Shown one piece after another: positions 24,614-34,062 of a stretch of DNA of 64,000 nucleotides; the stretch's first letter is position 1, and every line of letters starts with the position of its first letter. The DNA lies in assembly GCA_028285595.1 (NCBI GenBank), contig JANQOW010000137.1, positions 1 through 64,000 of the forward strand. The letters run 5' to 3'. The position numbers and the translations under genes are program-made. The stretch comes from Hyphomicrobiales bacterium. Lineage in GTDB: Bacteria; Pseudomonadota; Alphaproteobacteria; Rhizobiales; CAJQND01. The notes under the pieces were generated by a model that was not told where the DNA came from, made no database searches, and saw nothing but the letters and a program-made list of their open reading frames with translations.

Positions 24614-25990
24614 ATGGATACCGCAACACACTTCACGCCTCCGGCCCCGACGGTCTCCAAGGTTCCGGTTGGCGCCGGATTGCGTGAGCTCGCCCACGTG
24701 GCGTGGGAGCTGCATCAAAAGCGCTTGTGGCCCCAGGCTGAGGCAATTTTCCGCTATATTCTGGCTGAAAACCCGGATTATGCGCGGGCCCTCAACAATC
24801 TGAGTGTGGTGCGGGGCTGCCTCAACGATCTGGCGGAGGCCGAAGCGCTGGCGCGCCAGGCGGTTGAGCTTGATCCTGACAACCCGTCCTACCGCTCAAA
24901 TCTTGCGACCACGTTGTTGGACACAGGGAGGTTCGACGAGGCCGAAGAGCACTATCGCAGAGTTTTGAAGCTGACGCCCGATGATGGGCACACCAACGCC
25001 TCGCTCGGCATCTTGCTCTTGAGGACCGGCCGGTTTGACGAGGCCTGGCCGTTTTACGCCAAGCGAAAACGGCCAAAGCGTTTCAGCTATCTTGGAAGCG
25101 ACCTTCCCGCCTGGCGGGGCGAGACGCTGCGCGGCAAGTCAATCGTGATCTTGAACGAGCAGGGTCTGGGTGAGGAATTCCAGGTGGCCCGGCTCTATAC
25201 CCAGCTTCTGGGGGAATGTGATGATGTGACCGTGGTCTGCGATCCGCGGATCAAAACGCTCCTGGCCCGCTCGTTCCCAGCGCTGAGTGTTGTGCCCCAT
25301 GACGATGCAGGCGCCATCACCGCGGCGGTCGGTCGGGCTGACTGCGTCTCTTTTTTGACCAATCTGATTGCGCAATTGGCCCCTGACGCCGAGCCTGAAA
25401 CCGAGCCGCGCGATTACTTGTGCGCAGATCCTGATCAGGTGGCCCGTTTGCGCCGGAAATACCGCGATGCGTACGGCGGCAAGCGGCTGATCGGCTTTTC
25501 GTGGGGGACATCCAGCAGCTTTAAGCAGTCGGCCCGCACGATTTCGGTTGATCAATGGAAACCGCTGCTGGCCCGCGATGACTGCCAGTTTATCTCGTTG
25601 CAATACAGCACCTCCGCGCCGGTGCTGGAGGAATATGCGCGCACTCTTGGGGTGTCCATCGCGGTGGACGAAACCATTGACGCCAAAGACGACCTTGATG
25701 GTCTGGCCGCCCAGATCGCCGCCTTGGATCAGGTGATTTCGATCGACAACACCACGGTTCATCTGGCCGCAGCCTTGGGCCAGCCCGTGTGGACGCTGAT
25801 CATGAAGTATCCTCACTGGCTCTGGGGGCTGAAGGGGGAGCGCTCAAGCTGGTACCCCACCATGCAGCTTTTCCGCCAGGCAGAGCAGGATAACTGGACC
25901 GCCGTGTTGCAGGAAGTGGAGACCGAACTGGAAGCGCTGATGGCCGATCTGCCCGAGACGCAAGATGAAGAGGTGGCCCGTGCCGGGTGA
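24614..25990 (+). CDS. TPR-glycosyltransferase-like protein (first of an overlapping pair)
   Basis: This is 458 residues. The N-terminal 140 residues are tetratricopeptide repeats (AEAIFRYILAENPDYARALNNLSVV and onward). The C-terminal part (about 150-440) has the fold expected for GT-B glycosyltransferases of the ADP-heptose/GT9 type, ending in a conserved motif DQVISIDNTTVHLAAALGQPVW, where sugar-nucleotide binding occurs in relatives. The donor and acceptor are unknown. It is followed after a 26-base overlap by a paralogue, so both are co-translated. Location between a RodZ-like gene and other TPR genes suggests envelope or polysaccharide work. Confidence 0.75.
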   Translation: MDTATHFTPPAPTVSKVPVGAGLRELAHVAWELHQKRLWPQAEAIFRYILAENPDYARALNNLSVVRGCLNDLAEAEALARQAVELDPDNPSYRSNLATTLLDTGRFDEAEEHYRRVLKLTPDDGHTNASLGILLLRTGRFDEAWPFYAKRKRPKRFSYLGSDLPAWRGETLRGKSIVILNEQGLGEEFQVARLYTQLLGECDDVTVVCDPRIKTLLARSFPALSVVPHDDAGAITAAVGRADCVSFLTNLIAQLAPDAEPETEPRDYLCADPDQVARLRRKYRDAYGGKRLIGFSWGTSSSFKQSARTISVDQWKPLLARDDCQFISLQYSTSAPVLEEYARTLGVSIAVDETIDAKDDLDGLAAQIAALDQVISIDNTTVHLAAALGQPVWTLIMKYPHWLWGLKGERSSWYPTMQLFRQAEQDNWTAVLQEVETELEALMADLPETQDEEVARAG

Positions 25991-27743
25991 ACGCCACACC
26001 GTTCTGGACCTCCTGCCGACGGCCAAGGACCTCTTGAGACGGGGCATGTGGCCCCAGGCCGAAGTGCTTTACCGCCATATGGTGATGAAGGACCCCACCC
26101 AGGCTGAGGTCTTGAATGATCTCAGCATCGTCCGGGCCCGGCAGGGTGCTCTGGTTGAGGCGGAGGATCTGGCGCGCCAGGCGGTTTCGATTGCCCCAAA
26201 GAGCCCCGTCTTCCGCACCAATCTTGCCAAGCATCTGTTCGGACTTGGACGGCTGGACGAGGCCGAGCGGGAAGTCTACGCGATCCTGGCGCAGGATTGG
26301 CGCCATGCGGCAGCGATCGAGGCCCTGAACCTCATGCAGGAACGGCGCAAGATCGATGCGGCCGAGAGCGGCGAGACGGCCCCGGTTGAACGCCAGTCCG
26401 TGTCGGCACCTTACCGCGGAAAGCTGCGCAAAGCCGCCGCGCCATCGGGAGTGGCACCCAAGCTTCTTCTGGATGAGGCGCATGAACTCTTCTCCAAGCA
26501 TGATTATGATCGGGCGCTTCACAAGTTGCGCAGCTTGGAGGCCGATCACCCTGGTCATCCCCTTGCCGCGTTGTGGACTGCGCTTTGTCATTTCCGCCAG
26601 AACGATCTGGCGCGGGCCCGCCGCTGGGCCGACAAAGCCGTTGCGATTACGCCCAAAGATCACGCACCGCGCCTGGCTCTTGGCCTGGTTCTGCAGGCGC
26701 AGCTTGAGTTTGCTGCGGCCGAAGAGGCTTTCCGGGCCGGCATGGAACTGGCGCCGAAGAACGCCGATTTCCATAGCGCACTGGCGTTTCAGAAACTGCT
26801 GGCTGGAGATTGGCCTGAGGGTTGGCAATTGTTCGACAAAGTCAGCCACGCGCTCACCAAACGCAGGCTTGGCCGGGCAGATCCGTGGAAAGGCGAACGT
26901 CTTGGCACGGAAACCCTGCACCTGTGGGCGCTTGAGGGGGTTGGTGATTTCCTCATGATGTCCAGGCTTTTGCCGGAAATCGAGGCCCGCGCTGGCAATC
27001 TGGTTGTGGAGTGTGATGAACGGCTCATTCCTTTGCTCAAACGGACACTCAAGTCAGCGGACCTGATCGGTTTAAGAGAGCACACCGGCGCAGCGCCGCT
27101 CAAGGCATTGGGTGATGTGCAGTCAAGTGATCGGGCGATCATCCGGCACCTTTCGCCCGATCTTCACCCGGTGGACCTGGAGACCGCCTCGCTTCAGCCG
27201 GATCCCAAAAGGGTCAAAGACCTGCGCAAGCGCTATGAAGGGCGCTTTGGCGGGCAGCGTCTTGTGGGCCTGTCGTGGTACACAACCAGCCCCGCGCAGG
27301 GCAGGGGAAGGTCTGCATTGCCTGACGAATTGGCCCCGCTGGTGGCGCAGTCCGGTTGTCAGTTCATTGATCTGCAATACCGCGACCCTGCGCGTGCCAT
27401 GGACGAGTACGAATTCCGGTCCGGCCAGATTTATCGGGACACGGAGATTGATGCCAGGGATGATCTTGACGGTTTGGCCGCGCAAATGGCGGCCATGGAT
27501 CTGGTGATCACGATTGATAACAGCGCTGCCCACCTGGCCGGGGCGCTCGGTGTGCCTGCCTGGGTCCTGTTACACCAGTTTCCGGACTGGCGCTGGGGGC
27601 TGCGTGGCGATGCCAGCGGGTGGTACCCCTCCTTGCGTCTTTTCCGTCAATCCAAACAGGGCGATTGGTCTGGTGTCGTTGCAGACGTCTGCAAGGAACT
27701 TGGCCTTTTGTGCGATGCTTCCCGCTTGAAACACTCGGCCTAG
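25965..27743 (+). CDS. TPR-glycosyltransferase-like protein (second of the pair)
   Basis: This is 592 residues, a longer paralogue of the preceding gene with an extra TPR block (about residues 160-280). The first repeats (MWPQAEVLYRHMVMKDPTQAEVLNDLSIV) and the C-terminal DLVITIDNSAAHLAGALGVPAWVLL, RWGLRG and SGWYPSLRLFRQ motifs match its neighbour. The ATG at 25965 lies inside the upstream gene and has purine-rich sequence before it. The function is probably sugar transfer to a protein or a surface glycan, but no acceptor is evident. The pair looks like a local duplication followed by divergence. Confidence 0.75.
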   Translation: MKRWPVPGERHTVLDLLPTAKDLLRRGMWPQAEVLYRHMVMKDPTQAEVLNDLSIVRARQGALVEAEDLARQAVSIAPKSPVFRTNLAKHLFGLGRLDEAEREVYAILAQDWRHAAAIEALNLMQERRKIDAAESGETAPVERQSVSAPYRGKLRKAAAPSGVAPKLLLDEAHELFSKHDYDRALHKLRSLEADHPGHPLAALWTALCHFRQNDLARARRWADKAVAITPKDHAPRLALGLVLQAQLEFAAAEEAFRAGMELAPKNADFHSALAFQKLLAGDWPEGWQLFDKVSHALTKRRLGRADPWKGERLGTETLHLWALEGVGDFLMMSRLLPEIEARAGNLVVECDERLIPLLKRTLKSADLIGLREHTGAAPLKALGDVQSSDRAIIRHLSPDLHPVDLETASLQPDPKRVKDLRKRYEGRFGGQRLVGLSWYTTSPAQGRGRSALPDELAPLVAQSGCQFIDLQYRDPARAMDEYEFRSGQIYRDTEIDARDDLDGLAAQMAAMDLVITIDNSAAHLAGALGVPAWVLLHQFPDWRWGLRGDASGWYPSLRLFRQSKQGDWSGVVADVCKELGLLCDASRLKHSA

Positions 27744-27933
27744 CTGACGCTTGACCGGCAGTCTGTGCTCGTTTGCCCAGATGGAAATCTCGAATCGATC
27801 TGCGATCATCCTGATACTGTTCACTTGAATACTTGACGAATAGTTTGCTAGGACAGTGGAGGGGCGGTTGAGCGACCGTGTGCCTGGCGATGCCGGGCAG
27901 GTTGTGTTGGTAGGGTTTGAGTTCGAGGCACTG

Positions 27934-29103
27934 ATGAGAAGAACGCTCCTGTTAGCAGGTGTATGCGTGCTGCTTGGCTTTTTGGCGCAACCCGCCTTGG
28001 CCAACAGGTTGATCGATTGCGACGGCAGCCCCACCGAGCGGGGCATTGAAGGCTGCACGCGTGTGATCAATTCCGGCACTTTGGAAGTGAGGCTGCTTTC
28101 AGCGGCCTACAACAATCGCGGTTTCTCTCAACTCCAGCTTGGCCGTTTTGATGAGGCCATCGCCGATCTGGGCAAGGCCATCGAGATGAGCCCGGATTTT
28201 CACACAGCTTATCTGAACCGCGGAGCGGCCCTGGCGCGCGCAGGCCATATCGACCGCGCCCTGAAGGATTTCAGCGCCGTGGTGGGGCTTCGGCCGCAAG
28301 ATCCTGTGGCCCACATCAATCTCGGCAAGGCGCGCTTCATCAATGGCCAGTACGACCGGGCGATTGAGAGTTACGATGTGGCGATCGGTCTCGACCCCAA
28401 GATTGCGGACAGCTTCAACGGGCGCGCCGATGCAAAGTTCAAAAAGGGTGAGCTTGATGCCGCGCTGAAGGACTATGACGAAGCTATTCGTCTTAGACCC
28501 AACTTTGCTCATGCCATGACCAACCGGAAGCTTGCTTTAGAGAAAAAAGCGTCGTTGGAGGCTCAAAAGAAGCTTGCCGAAGAGCGCAGGAGAAACGAGC
28601 AGGCTGCGCGCAAGGCCGCCGGGCAACGCGCCAAACAGGCCGCTGAACAGGGGCTGGCCGCAGGCAAACCAACCACCGTTGAAGAGGCCCTGAGCCTGGG
28701 GCGGATGTTCTTCAATAAGGGCCTTTATGAAAACGCGGCCTCCAGCTACACCTCGGCGATCAGGCTGGGCCCGCAAGTGGCTGCGGCCTACCTTGGCAGG
28801 GGCAATGCGTATGCGCGCCAAGGCGACTATTACCAAGCTCTCAACGATTACAGCCAGGCGATCCGCCTGCGTCCGAACTATCCTGTGGCTTACATCAACC
28901 GCGGCATTGCCTATTATCGGCTGGTGCAGTTCGAACGCGCGATCCTGGATTTCGACCGGGCCATTTTGTTGGACCCCGGCCTGACGCTGGCGCGGGAATC
29001 ACGCGCGTTCGCCATGAAGCGCAAAGACGAGCAAAGCCGCATATCGGCCGGCCCGCCCACCAATTCAGCCTCCACTTTGCCGCGGCAGACCACGCAGAAC
29101 TGA
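27934..29103 (+). CDS. Secreted TPR-repeat protein
   Basis: This has 389 residues from the ATG at 27934, with GAGG before it; the frame extends to a GTG at 27856 but lacks signal-peptide logic. A clear signal peptide (MRRTLLLAGVCVLLGFLAQPALA) is followed by a Cys pair in IDCDGSPTERGIEGCT and two groups of TPR motifs (about residues 50-190 and 255-365) separated by a Lys/Glu/Ala-rich coiled segment. TPR modules act as protein-binding scaffolds, here in the periplasm or on the outer surface. Partners are unknown. It follows the TPR-glycosyltransferase pair on the same strand. Confidence 0.8.
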   Translation: MRRTLLLAGVCVLLGFLAQPALANRLIDCDGSPTERGIEGCTRVINSGTLEVRLLSAAYNNRGFSQLQLGRFDEAIADLGKAIEMSPDFHTAYLNRGAALARAGHIDRALKDFSAVVGLRPQDPVAHINLGKARFINGQYDRAIESYDVAIGLDPKIADSFNGRADAKFKKGELDAALKDYDEAIRLRPNFAHAMTNRKLALEKKASLEAQKKLAEERRRNEQAARKAAGQRAKQAAEQGLAAGKPTTVEEALSLGRMFFNKGLYENAASSYTSAIRLGPQVAAAYLGRGNAYARQGDYYQALNDYSQAIRLRPNYPVAYINRGIAYYRLVQFERAILDFDRAILLDPGLTLARESRAFAMKRKDEQSRISAGPPTNSASTLPRQTTQN

Positions 29104-29249
29104 GGTGCGGTTAAAGCTGCACCGTAGCTGATGGGATGTTCTGCGTGTGTCTCTGAACCGGGTCGTTCAGGCCCGGTGCAAGAAAGTTCGACGGAAACCA
29201 AGGCGCCATCCGTTTAAGAAGAAGACGAGACATAAATCAGGAGAACGCA

Positions 29250-29528
29250 ATGCGCTCAACCCTCGTGACTGCGGTCGCCCTTACGGTCCTGGCCAGTGGC
29301 GCGGTCGCTCAAGACCGGGCAAGGCTTCAGGACTTCGCCACAAAACTGGGCATCAGCAAATGGAACGTTATCGGCTGCGCGCGCGGAGCCGGCGGCCGCC
29401 CCGCCCAAGATGCCACCGAGGAGCAGCGCAAAGCTTTTGCGCAGGCCATGTATAAGTGCGTTTCCGCTAAGAACCCTCAGCTCACACGCGAGCAGTTTCG
29501 GGACGCCTTGTTGGCGATGAGGCAATAG
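29250..29528 (+). CDS. Small exported protein of unknown function
   Basis: This is 92 residues. A signal peptide with cleavage near ASGAVAQ is followed by a mature part of about 70 residues. Two Cys residues, in IGCARGAGG and MYKCVSA, are about 40 apart and could form a disulfide bond. The C-terminal half is helical (EEQRKAFAQAMYKC, TREQFRDALLAM). AGGAG stands 6 bases before the ATG. It lies after the TPR protein on the same strand. No family was recognised. Confidence 0.7.
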   Translation: MRSTLVTAVALTVLASGAVAQDRARLQDFATKLGISKWNVIGCARGAGGRPAQDATEEQRKAFAQAMYKCVSAKNPQLTREQFRDALLAMRQ

Positions 29529-29556
29529 GGCCTTTAAAACCCTGCAACCACCGCCT

Positions 29557-30786
29557 TCAGCGACGGAAATGGTAGAGCAGGCGGGAGGCCACTTTGTACA
29601 TAAGCGGTGAGTTTTTGATGGTGTGCTTGAGCGAGAGCTTGGCCGCTTCAAGGCGCTCGCCGAAGCGCCCCTTGGCCGTGACCGCGAAGGTGCCGCACAC
29701 CAGTCCGGTCGTCCTGTCGCTCCACTCAAGTTTGTAGCCCTCATCGCCTACGGTAAAATCGAAGGTTTTGATCTTTTCGTCCAGACACCATTCGAAGACG
29801 CGGCACAAAGCAAGGGCACCAGGCGAACTGCGCTCATATTGGCCCCGCTCGTATGAGGCGATGTAATAGTACATGGTGTGGTGCCAGTTGAGGGAGTAGG
29901 TGATGGCCACTTCCTTGCCGTCACAGGTCAGAACGTGCATCACCACATGATCGTTCACACTCTCATGACCGCTGACCGCCAGAATGAAGTCCCGCACCCG
30001 CTGGTCGGTGAAGATGCTGTTCTTGCCGGCGCGGGCCAGATCTTTGGTCTTCATGGTCAGCAGCTTGGTGGCGAGGTTGGCGCGTTCGGCAGGCTCTGTC
30101 ACGCAGTGGAACCTGACCTCTCCGAGCTTGGCCAGCTTGTTGCGCTTGCCATTCATGCGGCTGCGCGCCTTGCCACTGCGTTTTGTGGACAGAAGATCGT
30201 GCCAATCGTCGTAGCCGGCAAGGCTCATCTGATAAGAATTCGGCGTGAAGTAGGCCTTCGGGCACACCCAAGCCATGGGGTTCGGCGTTTTGCCGATCGC
30301 TTCGGGCTGCTTGGTCAAAGACACAAGATCGGCGTCGGGCAGCGATTGTAAGATGAAGTCCCAGACCTCGCTCATGGTTTCCGCATCCAGCACGTCGAGG
30401 AAGCGGGGTGCATAAAGCGGCGCGTGGTAGTCGCAGACGGGCTGGCCCATATCCACAAGCATGTTGCCGACCGGTGTGTGGACGCGTGACAGGGCTATCA
30501 GCATCATGAGCTGCTGCCTGCCATCGCGCAGAGCCACGATGACCGGTTCTTCGCCGGCGGGTTTGCCAATCGTCTCGTACCAGACGCTGAGCCAGGAATA
30601 GCTTTGGAACGGGGTTGAGAGGGCGGTCTTCTCAAACATCTCCCAGTCGCTGCGGAGATCTTCGAAATCGCTGTGAATGGTGACCTTGAGGCTGAGCGCT
30701 GCCTGTCCCGGGCGCGGCAGCAATAATTCCCCGGGATCGCCGGGCGCGTAACTTCTGTTGGTCGGTGCCAACTCTTCCACCTGCAT
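29557..30786 (-). CDS. CelD/FemAB-like GNAT acyltransferase
   Basis: This is 409 residues. The pattern TIHSDFEDLRSDWEMFEKTALSTPFQSYSWLSVWYET at the front and MYYYIASYERGQYERSSPGALALCRVFEWCLDE near the end is that of the Acetyltransf_6 (CelD/BioF2-like) family, with two GNAT-like halves. Family members join acyl or aminoacyl groups to polysaccharide or lipid substrates; CelD was named for cellulose synthesis. The ending (DFTVGDEGYKLEWSD) is also typical. The acceptor is unknown. It converges on the TPR gene cluster and may modify the same envelope glycan. Confidence 0.8.
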   Translation of the reverse strand: MQVEELAPTNRSYAPGDPGELLLPRPGQAALSLKVTIHSDFEDLRSDWEMFEKTALSTPFQSYSWLSVWYETIGKPAGEEPVIVALRDGRQQLMMLIALSRVHTPVGNMLVDMGQPVCDYHAPLYAPRFLDVLDAETMSEVWDFILQSLPDADLVSLTKQPEAIGKTPNPMAWVCPKAYFTPNSYQMSLAGYDDWHDLLSTKRSGKARSRMNGKRNKLAKLGEVRFHCVTEPAERANLATKLLTMKTKDLARAGKNSIFTDQRVRDFILAVSGHESVNDHVVMHVLTCDGKEVAITYSLNWHHTMYYYIASYERGQYERSSPGALALCRVFEWCLDEKIKTFDFTVGDEGYKLEWSDRTTGLVCGTFAVTAKGRFGERLEAAKLSLKHTIKNSPLMYKVASRLLYHFRR

Positions 30787-30912
30787 GACTCAACTTACCT
30801 TATTCGCGCAGTGCCAACGCCACCCCAGCGGCACTCGACACGTTTTACGCGCAAGGAAGTTAAGATCAGCCCAACAGGCGTGAAAAATATGCGGAAAAGT
30901 CAGCCAAAAAGA

Positions 30913-31776
30913 TTAAGCGGCCTCTTGGCGGGCCACCGACAAGGCTTCGTCGATGTAGATCGCCCGCATGCGCTTGGAAACCGGACCCGGCCTGCCATCC
31001 CCGATGGTCTGGCCATCGAGCTCCACGATGGGCAGAACGAAGGTGGAGGCAGAGGTCAAAAACGCCTCATCCGCATTTAAGGCCTCTTCAATGGTGAACC
31101 GGCGCTCTTCCACCCGCACCTGATGATGCTGGGCAAGCTTGAGGAGCACTTTGCGCCGGATGCCGGGCAGGATCTCGTTGCTCAACGGCCGGGTGATGAT
31201 GACCCCGTCTTTGACGATATAGGCTGATGAGGAGGTGCCTTCGGTAACGTATCCGTCCTCGGTCATCCAGCCCTCTGCGGCGCCTTGTTCAACGGCCGCC
31301 TGCTTGGCGACACATTGTGCCAAGAGGGCGATGGATTTTACATCGCGGCGTTTCCAGCGGATATCTTCCACAGACACCACTTTAACCCCGGTCTCCGCGG
31401 CGGGATTTTGCAGAAGGTTCTTGGCCTGGGTAAACGCCATCAAGGTGGTGGGCGTGTCGGCCGGATAGTGGAAGTCACGGTCTGCCACGCCGCGGGTTAC
31501 CTGCATGTAGATGATGCCTTCGGTGAGGCCGTTCTTCTCTGCCAATGTGTCCAGCATCGTGCACAGCTCAGCTTCCGTGCAGGGCCAGGCGATTTGCAGC
31601 TTCTCCAGGGAGCTGCCGAAACGTTCAATGAAGGGGGCCTTGTCCAGGATCATGCCGTCGATCACCGGGACCACCTCGTAGATGCCGTCGCCGAACAAGT
31701 AGCCGCGGTCAAACACAGAGACCTTCGCGTCTTCCTCAGGCAGGTAGTCGCCGTTCAAGAATACAGTCCGCCCCAT
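30913..31776 (-). CDS. dat: D-amino-acid transaminase (class IV PLP enzyme)
   Basis: This is 287 residues, the usual length. The PLP-binding Lys147 is in RDVKSIALL and Glu179 in VTEGTSSSAY; both match the equivalent residues of the Bacillus enzyme (Lys145, Glu177) with the same spacing. DRGYLFGDGIYEVVPV near the N-terminus is the family opening. It moves amino groups between D-amino acids and 2-oxo acids, giving D-Glu or D-Ala for the cell wall or breaking down D-amino acids. GGAG lies 9 bases before the ATG. A branched-chain or aminodeoxychorismate enzyme of the same fold is the alternative. Confidence 0.88.
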   Translation of the reverse strand: MGRTVFLNGDYLPEEDAKVSVFDRGYLFGDGIYEVVPVIDGMILDKAPFIERFGSSLEKLQIAWPCTEAELCTMLDTLAEKNGLTEGIIYMQVTRGVADRDFHYPADTPTTLMAFTQAKNLLQNPAAETGVKVVSVEDIRWKRRDVKSIALLAQCVAKQAAVEQGAAEGWMTEDGYVTEGTSSSAYIVKDGVIITRPLSNEILPGIRRKVLLKLAQHHQVRVEERRFTIEEALNADEAFLTSASTFVLPIVELDGQTIGDGRPGPVSKRMRAIYIDEALSVARQEAA

Positions 31777-31840
31777 AGGCTTGCTCCTTCACAAAATCGT
31801 ACGTTTCTGATGTGCCTCTATCACACTCGAGCCGGAAGGT

Positions 31841-33049
31841 TTAGAGAATTTGGCACCCTGTTTCATCAACACCGTCATAGAGCCATTTCATGCCCTGATA
31901 CGCTTGCTCCGGCGTACGTGGCCCGAGCATGAGGGCGCGCAGTTCAGCGGTGACCCCTTGAGCATGGTAGATGTCGCCGTAGAGCCGCGCGGTAAGCTGC
32001 ACCCGGCCGGTGCGCAAGTAGCGATCGGCCTCATAGGCCCTAAATGCGCTTTCCACATCAGAGCCAAAGTGCGCGATCTTATGGGCCAGGCAGACCGCGT
32101 CTTCTGTGGCCATGCAGGCGCCTTGCGCCAGATATTGCAGCATGGGGTGCGCGGCATCACCCAGAAGGGTGACCCGACCCTCACTCCAAACACTCACCGG
32201 TTCGCGGTCGCATAACACCCACATCCTCCATGACTCGATTTTGTCCAGCATGGCATGCACGGCCGAATGCTGGTTTTGGAACTTGCGGGCCAGTTCGTCT
32301 GTGTCGCCGTAAACATCCCAACCTTCTTCGTAGCGATCCGAATGGAACACAGCGACCAGGTTGTAGATGTCGCCCCGGTGCAAGGGATAGTGCACCAGAT
32401 GGGTCTTTGGGCCCGCCCACAAGACCACGGAGTTGTTGCGGGAGGTCAGCGGGACTTCTTCGGTGGGCAGCACGGCCCGATAGGCGATGTGGCCGGAAAC
32501 GACCGGTGGTCCGTCCTGGTGCATCTGCCGGCGGATGGTTGACCATAACCCGTCAGCGCCAATCAGAGCGGACCCACTCACGCTTTCCCCGCTCTCCAGG
32601 CGGATCTCCACGCCGGTGTCTTTATCTTCATAGCCCAGGATCTTTTGGCCCAAATTGTAAGTGACCAGGTGTTCCGCCTCACACGCATCGATGAGGACTC
32701 GGTGGAGGTCGGGGCGGTAAATCACGCCGTAGGGGTATTGGAAATGGTTCTGAAACTCAGGGGTGTTCAGGGGGATACGGGTAACCTGCTCACCGCTCAG
32801 TGCATCCATCATCACCAGCGCATCGGGAAACACCGCAACATCGTTGATTGCTTCCGTAACGCCAAGCTGGTCGAACATGCGGAACACATTGGGGCCGAGC
32901 TGAATGCCGGCGCCCACTTCTTTGAGTTCTTCAGACTGTTCGATGATGTGAACGGCGCGCCCTTGTTTTGCCAGAGCAAGCGCGGCGGCAAACCCGCCGA
33001 TGCCGCCGCCGGCGATAAGGATGGGAAGATCGTCTGGTTCTGTGGTCAT
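31841..33049 (-). CDS. FAD-dependent aromatic monooxygenase, 3-hydroxybenzoate 6-hydroxylase-like
   Basis: This has 402 residues from the ATG at 33049; a longer frame runs to 33721 over the divergent SDR gene and is spurious. The FAD motif is ILIAGGGIGGFAAALALAKQGR, the second is GADGLWSTIRRQ and the third is LLGDAAHPMLQYLAQGACMATEDA. Overall pattern and length match 3-hydroxybenzoate 6-monooxygenases and salicylate hydroxylases. They use NADH and O2 to hydroxylate an aromatic acid, here possibly to gentisate. No gentisate dioxygenase is in the window, so the substrate is a guess. It is divergent from an SDR gene. Confidence 0.83.
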   Translation of the reverse strand: MTTEPDDLPILIAGGGIGGFAAALALAKQGRAVHIIEQSEELKEVGAGIQLGPNVFRMFDQLGVTEAINDVAVFPDALVMMDALSGEQVTRIPLNTPEFQNHFQYPYGVIYRPDLHRVLIDACEAEHLVTYNLGQKILGYEDKDTGVEIRLESGESVSGSALIGADGLWSTIRRQMHQDGPPVVSGHIAYRAVLPTEEVPLTSRNNSVVLWAGPKTHLVHYPLHRGDIYNLVAVFHSDRYEEGWDVYGDTDELARKFQNQHSAVHAMLDKIESWRMWVLCDREPVSVWSEGRVTLLGDAAHPMLQYLAQGACMATEDAVCLAHKIAHFGSDVESAFRAYEADRYLRTGRVQLTARLYGDIYHAQGVTAELRALMLGPRTPEQAYQGMKWLYDGVDETGCQIL

Positions 33050-33121
33050 GAAAGTGGGTGAACCCTGATGATTTGCCGAGTATGCTTCGGCTTGGACATT
33101 TAGACTATCTGGAGAAAATCG

Positions 33122-33868
33122 TTGAGCAAAATTCTTCTCGTCACCGGAGCCAGCCGCGGCATCGGAGCAGCCACAGCCAGGTTGGCCGCCGACCAAGGCT
33201 ATGATGTGTGTGTGAACTATGCCCGCAAGGCCGACGAGGCAGAAGCGGTGGCCGACTATGTGCGCGCTAAAGGCCAGCGCGCCATCACCGTGCAAGGCGA
33301 TGTGAGCCAAGAGGACGATGTGGTGCGCCTGTTTCAGACGGCAGACGCGGAATTGGGCAGGCTCAGTGCGTTCTTCAACAATGCCGGGGTGGTGGACATC
33401 GCCACACGCCTGGAAGACATGAGCCGGGAGAGTGTTGAGCGCATGATGGCGATCAACATTACCGGCTCGTTCCTGTGCGCCCGCGAGGCGGTGCGGCGCA
33501 TGTCCACCAAACATGGCGGGCCGGGCGGGGCGATCGTCAATATGTCTTCCGCCGCAGCGCGTCTCGGAGGACCCAACGGACTGCTCCACTATGCGGCGTC
33601 CAAAGGGGCCATCGATACGTTCACCAGAGGGTTGGCCGAGGAGGTCGGCGGCGAGGGCATCCGGGTCAATGCCGTGCGTCCCGGGATCATCGAAACGGAC
33701 ATTCACGACGATATGGGGCAAACAGGCCGGGTTGAGAAGCTTGGGCCGACGGTGCCCATGGGCCGCTCCGGGGCGCCTGAAGAGGTGGCCGAAGTGGTGA
33801 TGTGGCTTTTGTCGGACAGCGCATCCTACTGCACCGGCACAATTGTGGATGTCTCCGGCGGCCGGTAG
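33122..33868 (+). CDS. SDR-family oxidoreductase
   Basis: This has 248 residues from a TTG start at 33122 with GGAG 8 bases upstream; the cofactor motif at the very N-terminus leaves no other choice. TGASRGIGAATARLA binds NAD(P), FFNNAGVV is the NNAG motif, and MSSAAARLG...LLHYAASKGAID supplies the catalytic Ser, Tyr and Lys. The C-terminus shows the usual RPGIIET and GTIVDVSGGR. Such enzymes reduce or oxidise a hydroxyl or keto group. The pattern is close to the glucose-1-dehydrogenase/FabG-like group. It is divergent from the aromatic monooxygenase. Confidence 0.88.
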   Translation: MSKILLVTGASRGIGAATARLAADQGYDVCVNYARKADEAEAVADYVRAKGQRAITVQGDVSQEDDVVRLFQTADAELGRLSAFFNNAGVVDIATRLEDMSRESVERMMAINITGSFLCAREAVRRMSTKHGGPGGAIVNMSSAAARLGGPNGLLHYAASKGAIDTFTRGLAEEVGGEGIRVNAVRPGIIETDIHDDMGQTGRVEKLGPTVPMGRSGAPEEVAEVVMWLLSDSASYCTGTIVDVSGGR

Positions 33869-34062
33869 GCGCGGCCTTCACGTTTTCACCAACTTATACC
33901 AAAACTGGTTAAGGTGAAATTCGGCAGAAATCGGCTGATTAGTGTGGTTGATCACAATTGAATGATCGTCCGCTCGATAAAAACTGTTGAAATATTTGAG
34001 AGATTCGGCGACTTTGCGGCCGAAGGGGGTGCCCTGGGACTAACTGAGAAAGGCACCAGAAC

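Noticed and set aside
33050-33721. N-terminal extension of the aromatic monooxygenase
   Set aside because: The added 224 residues lie antisense to the SDR gene, and the FAD motif belongs at the N-terminus of the protein.
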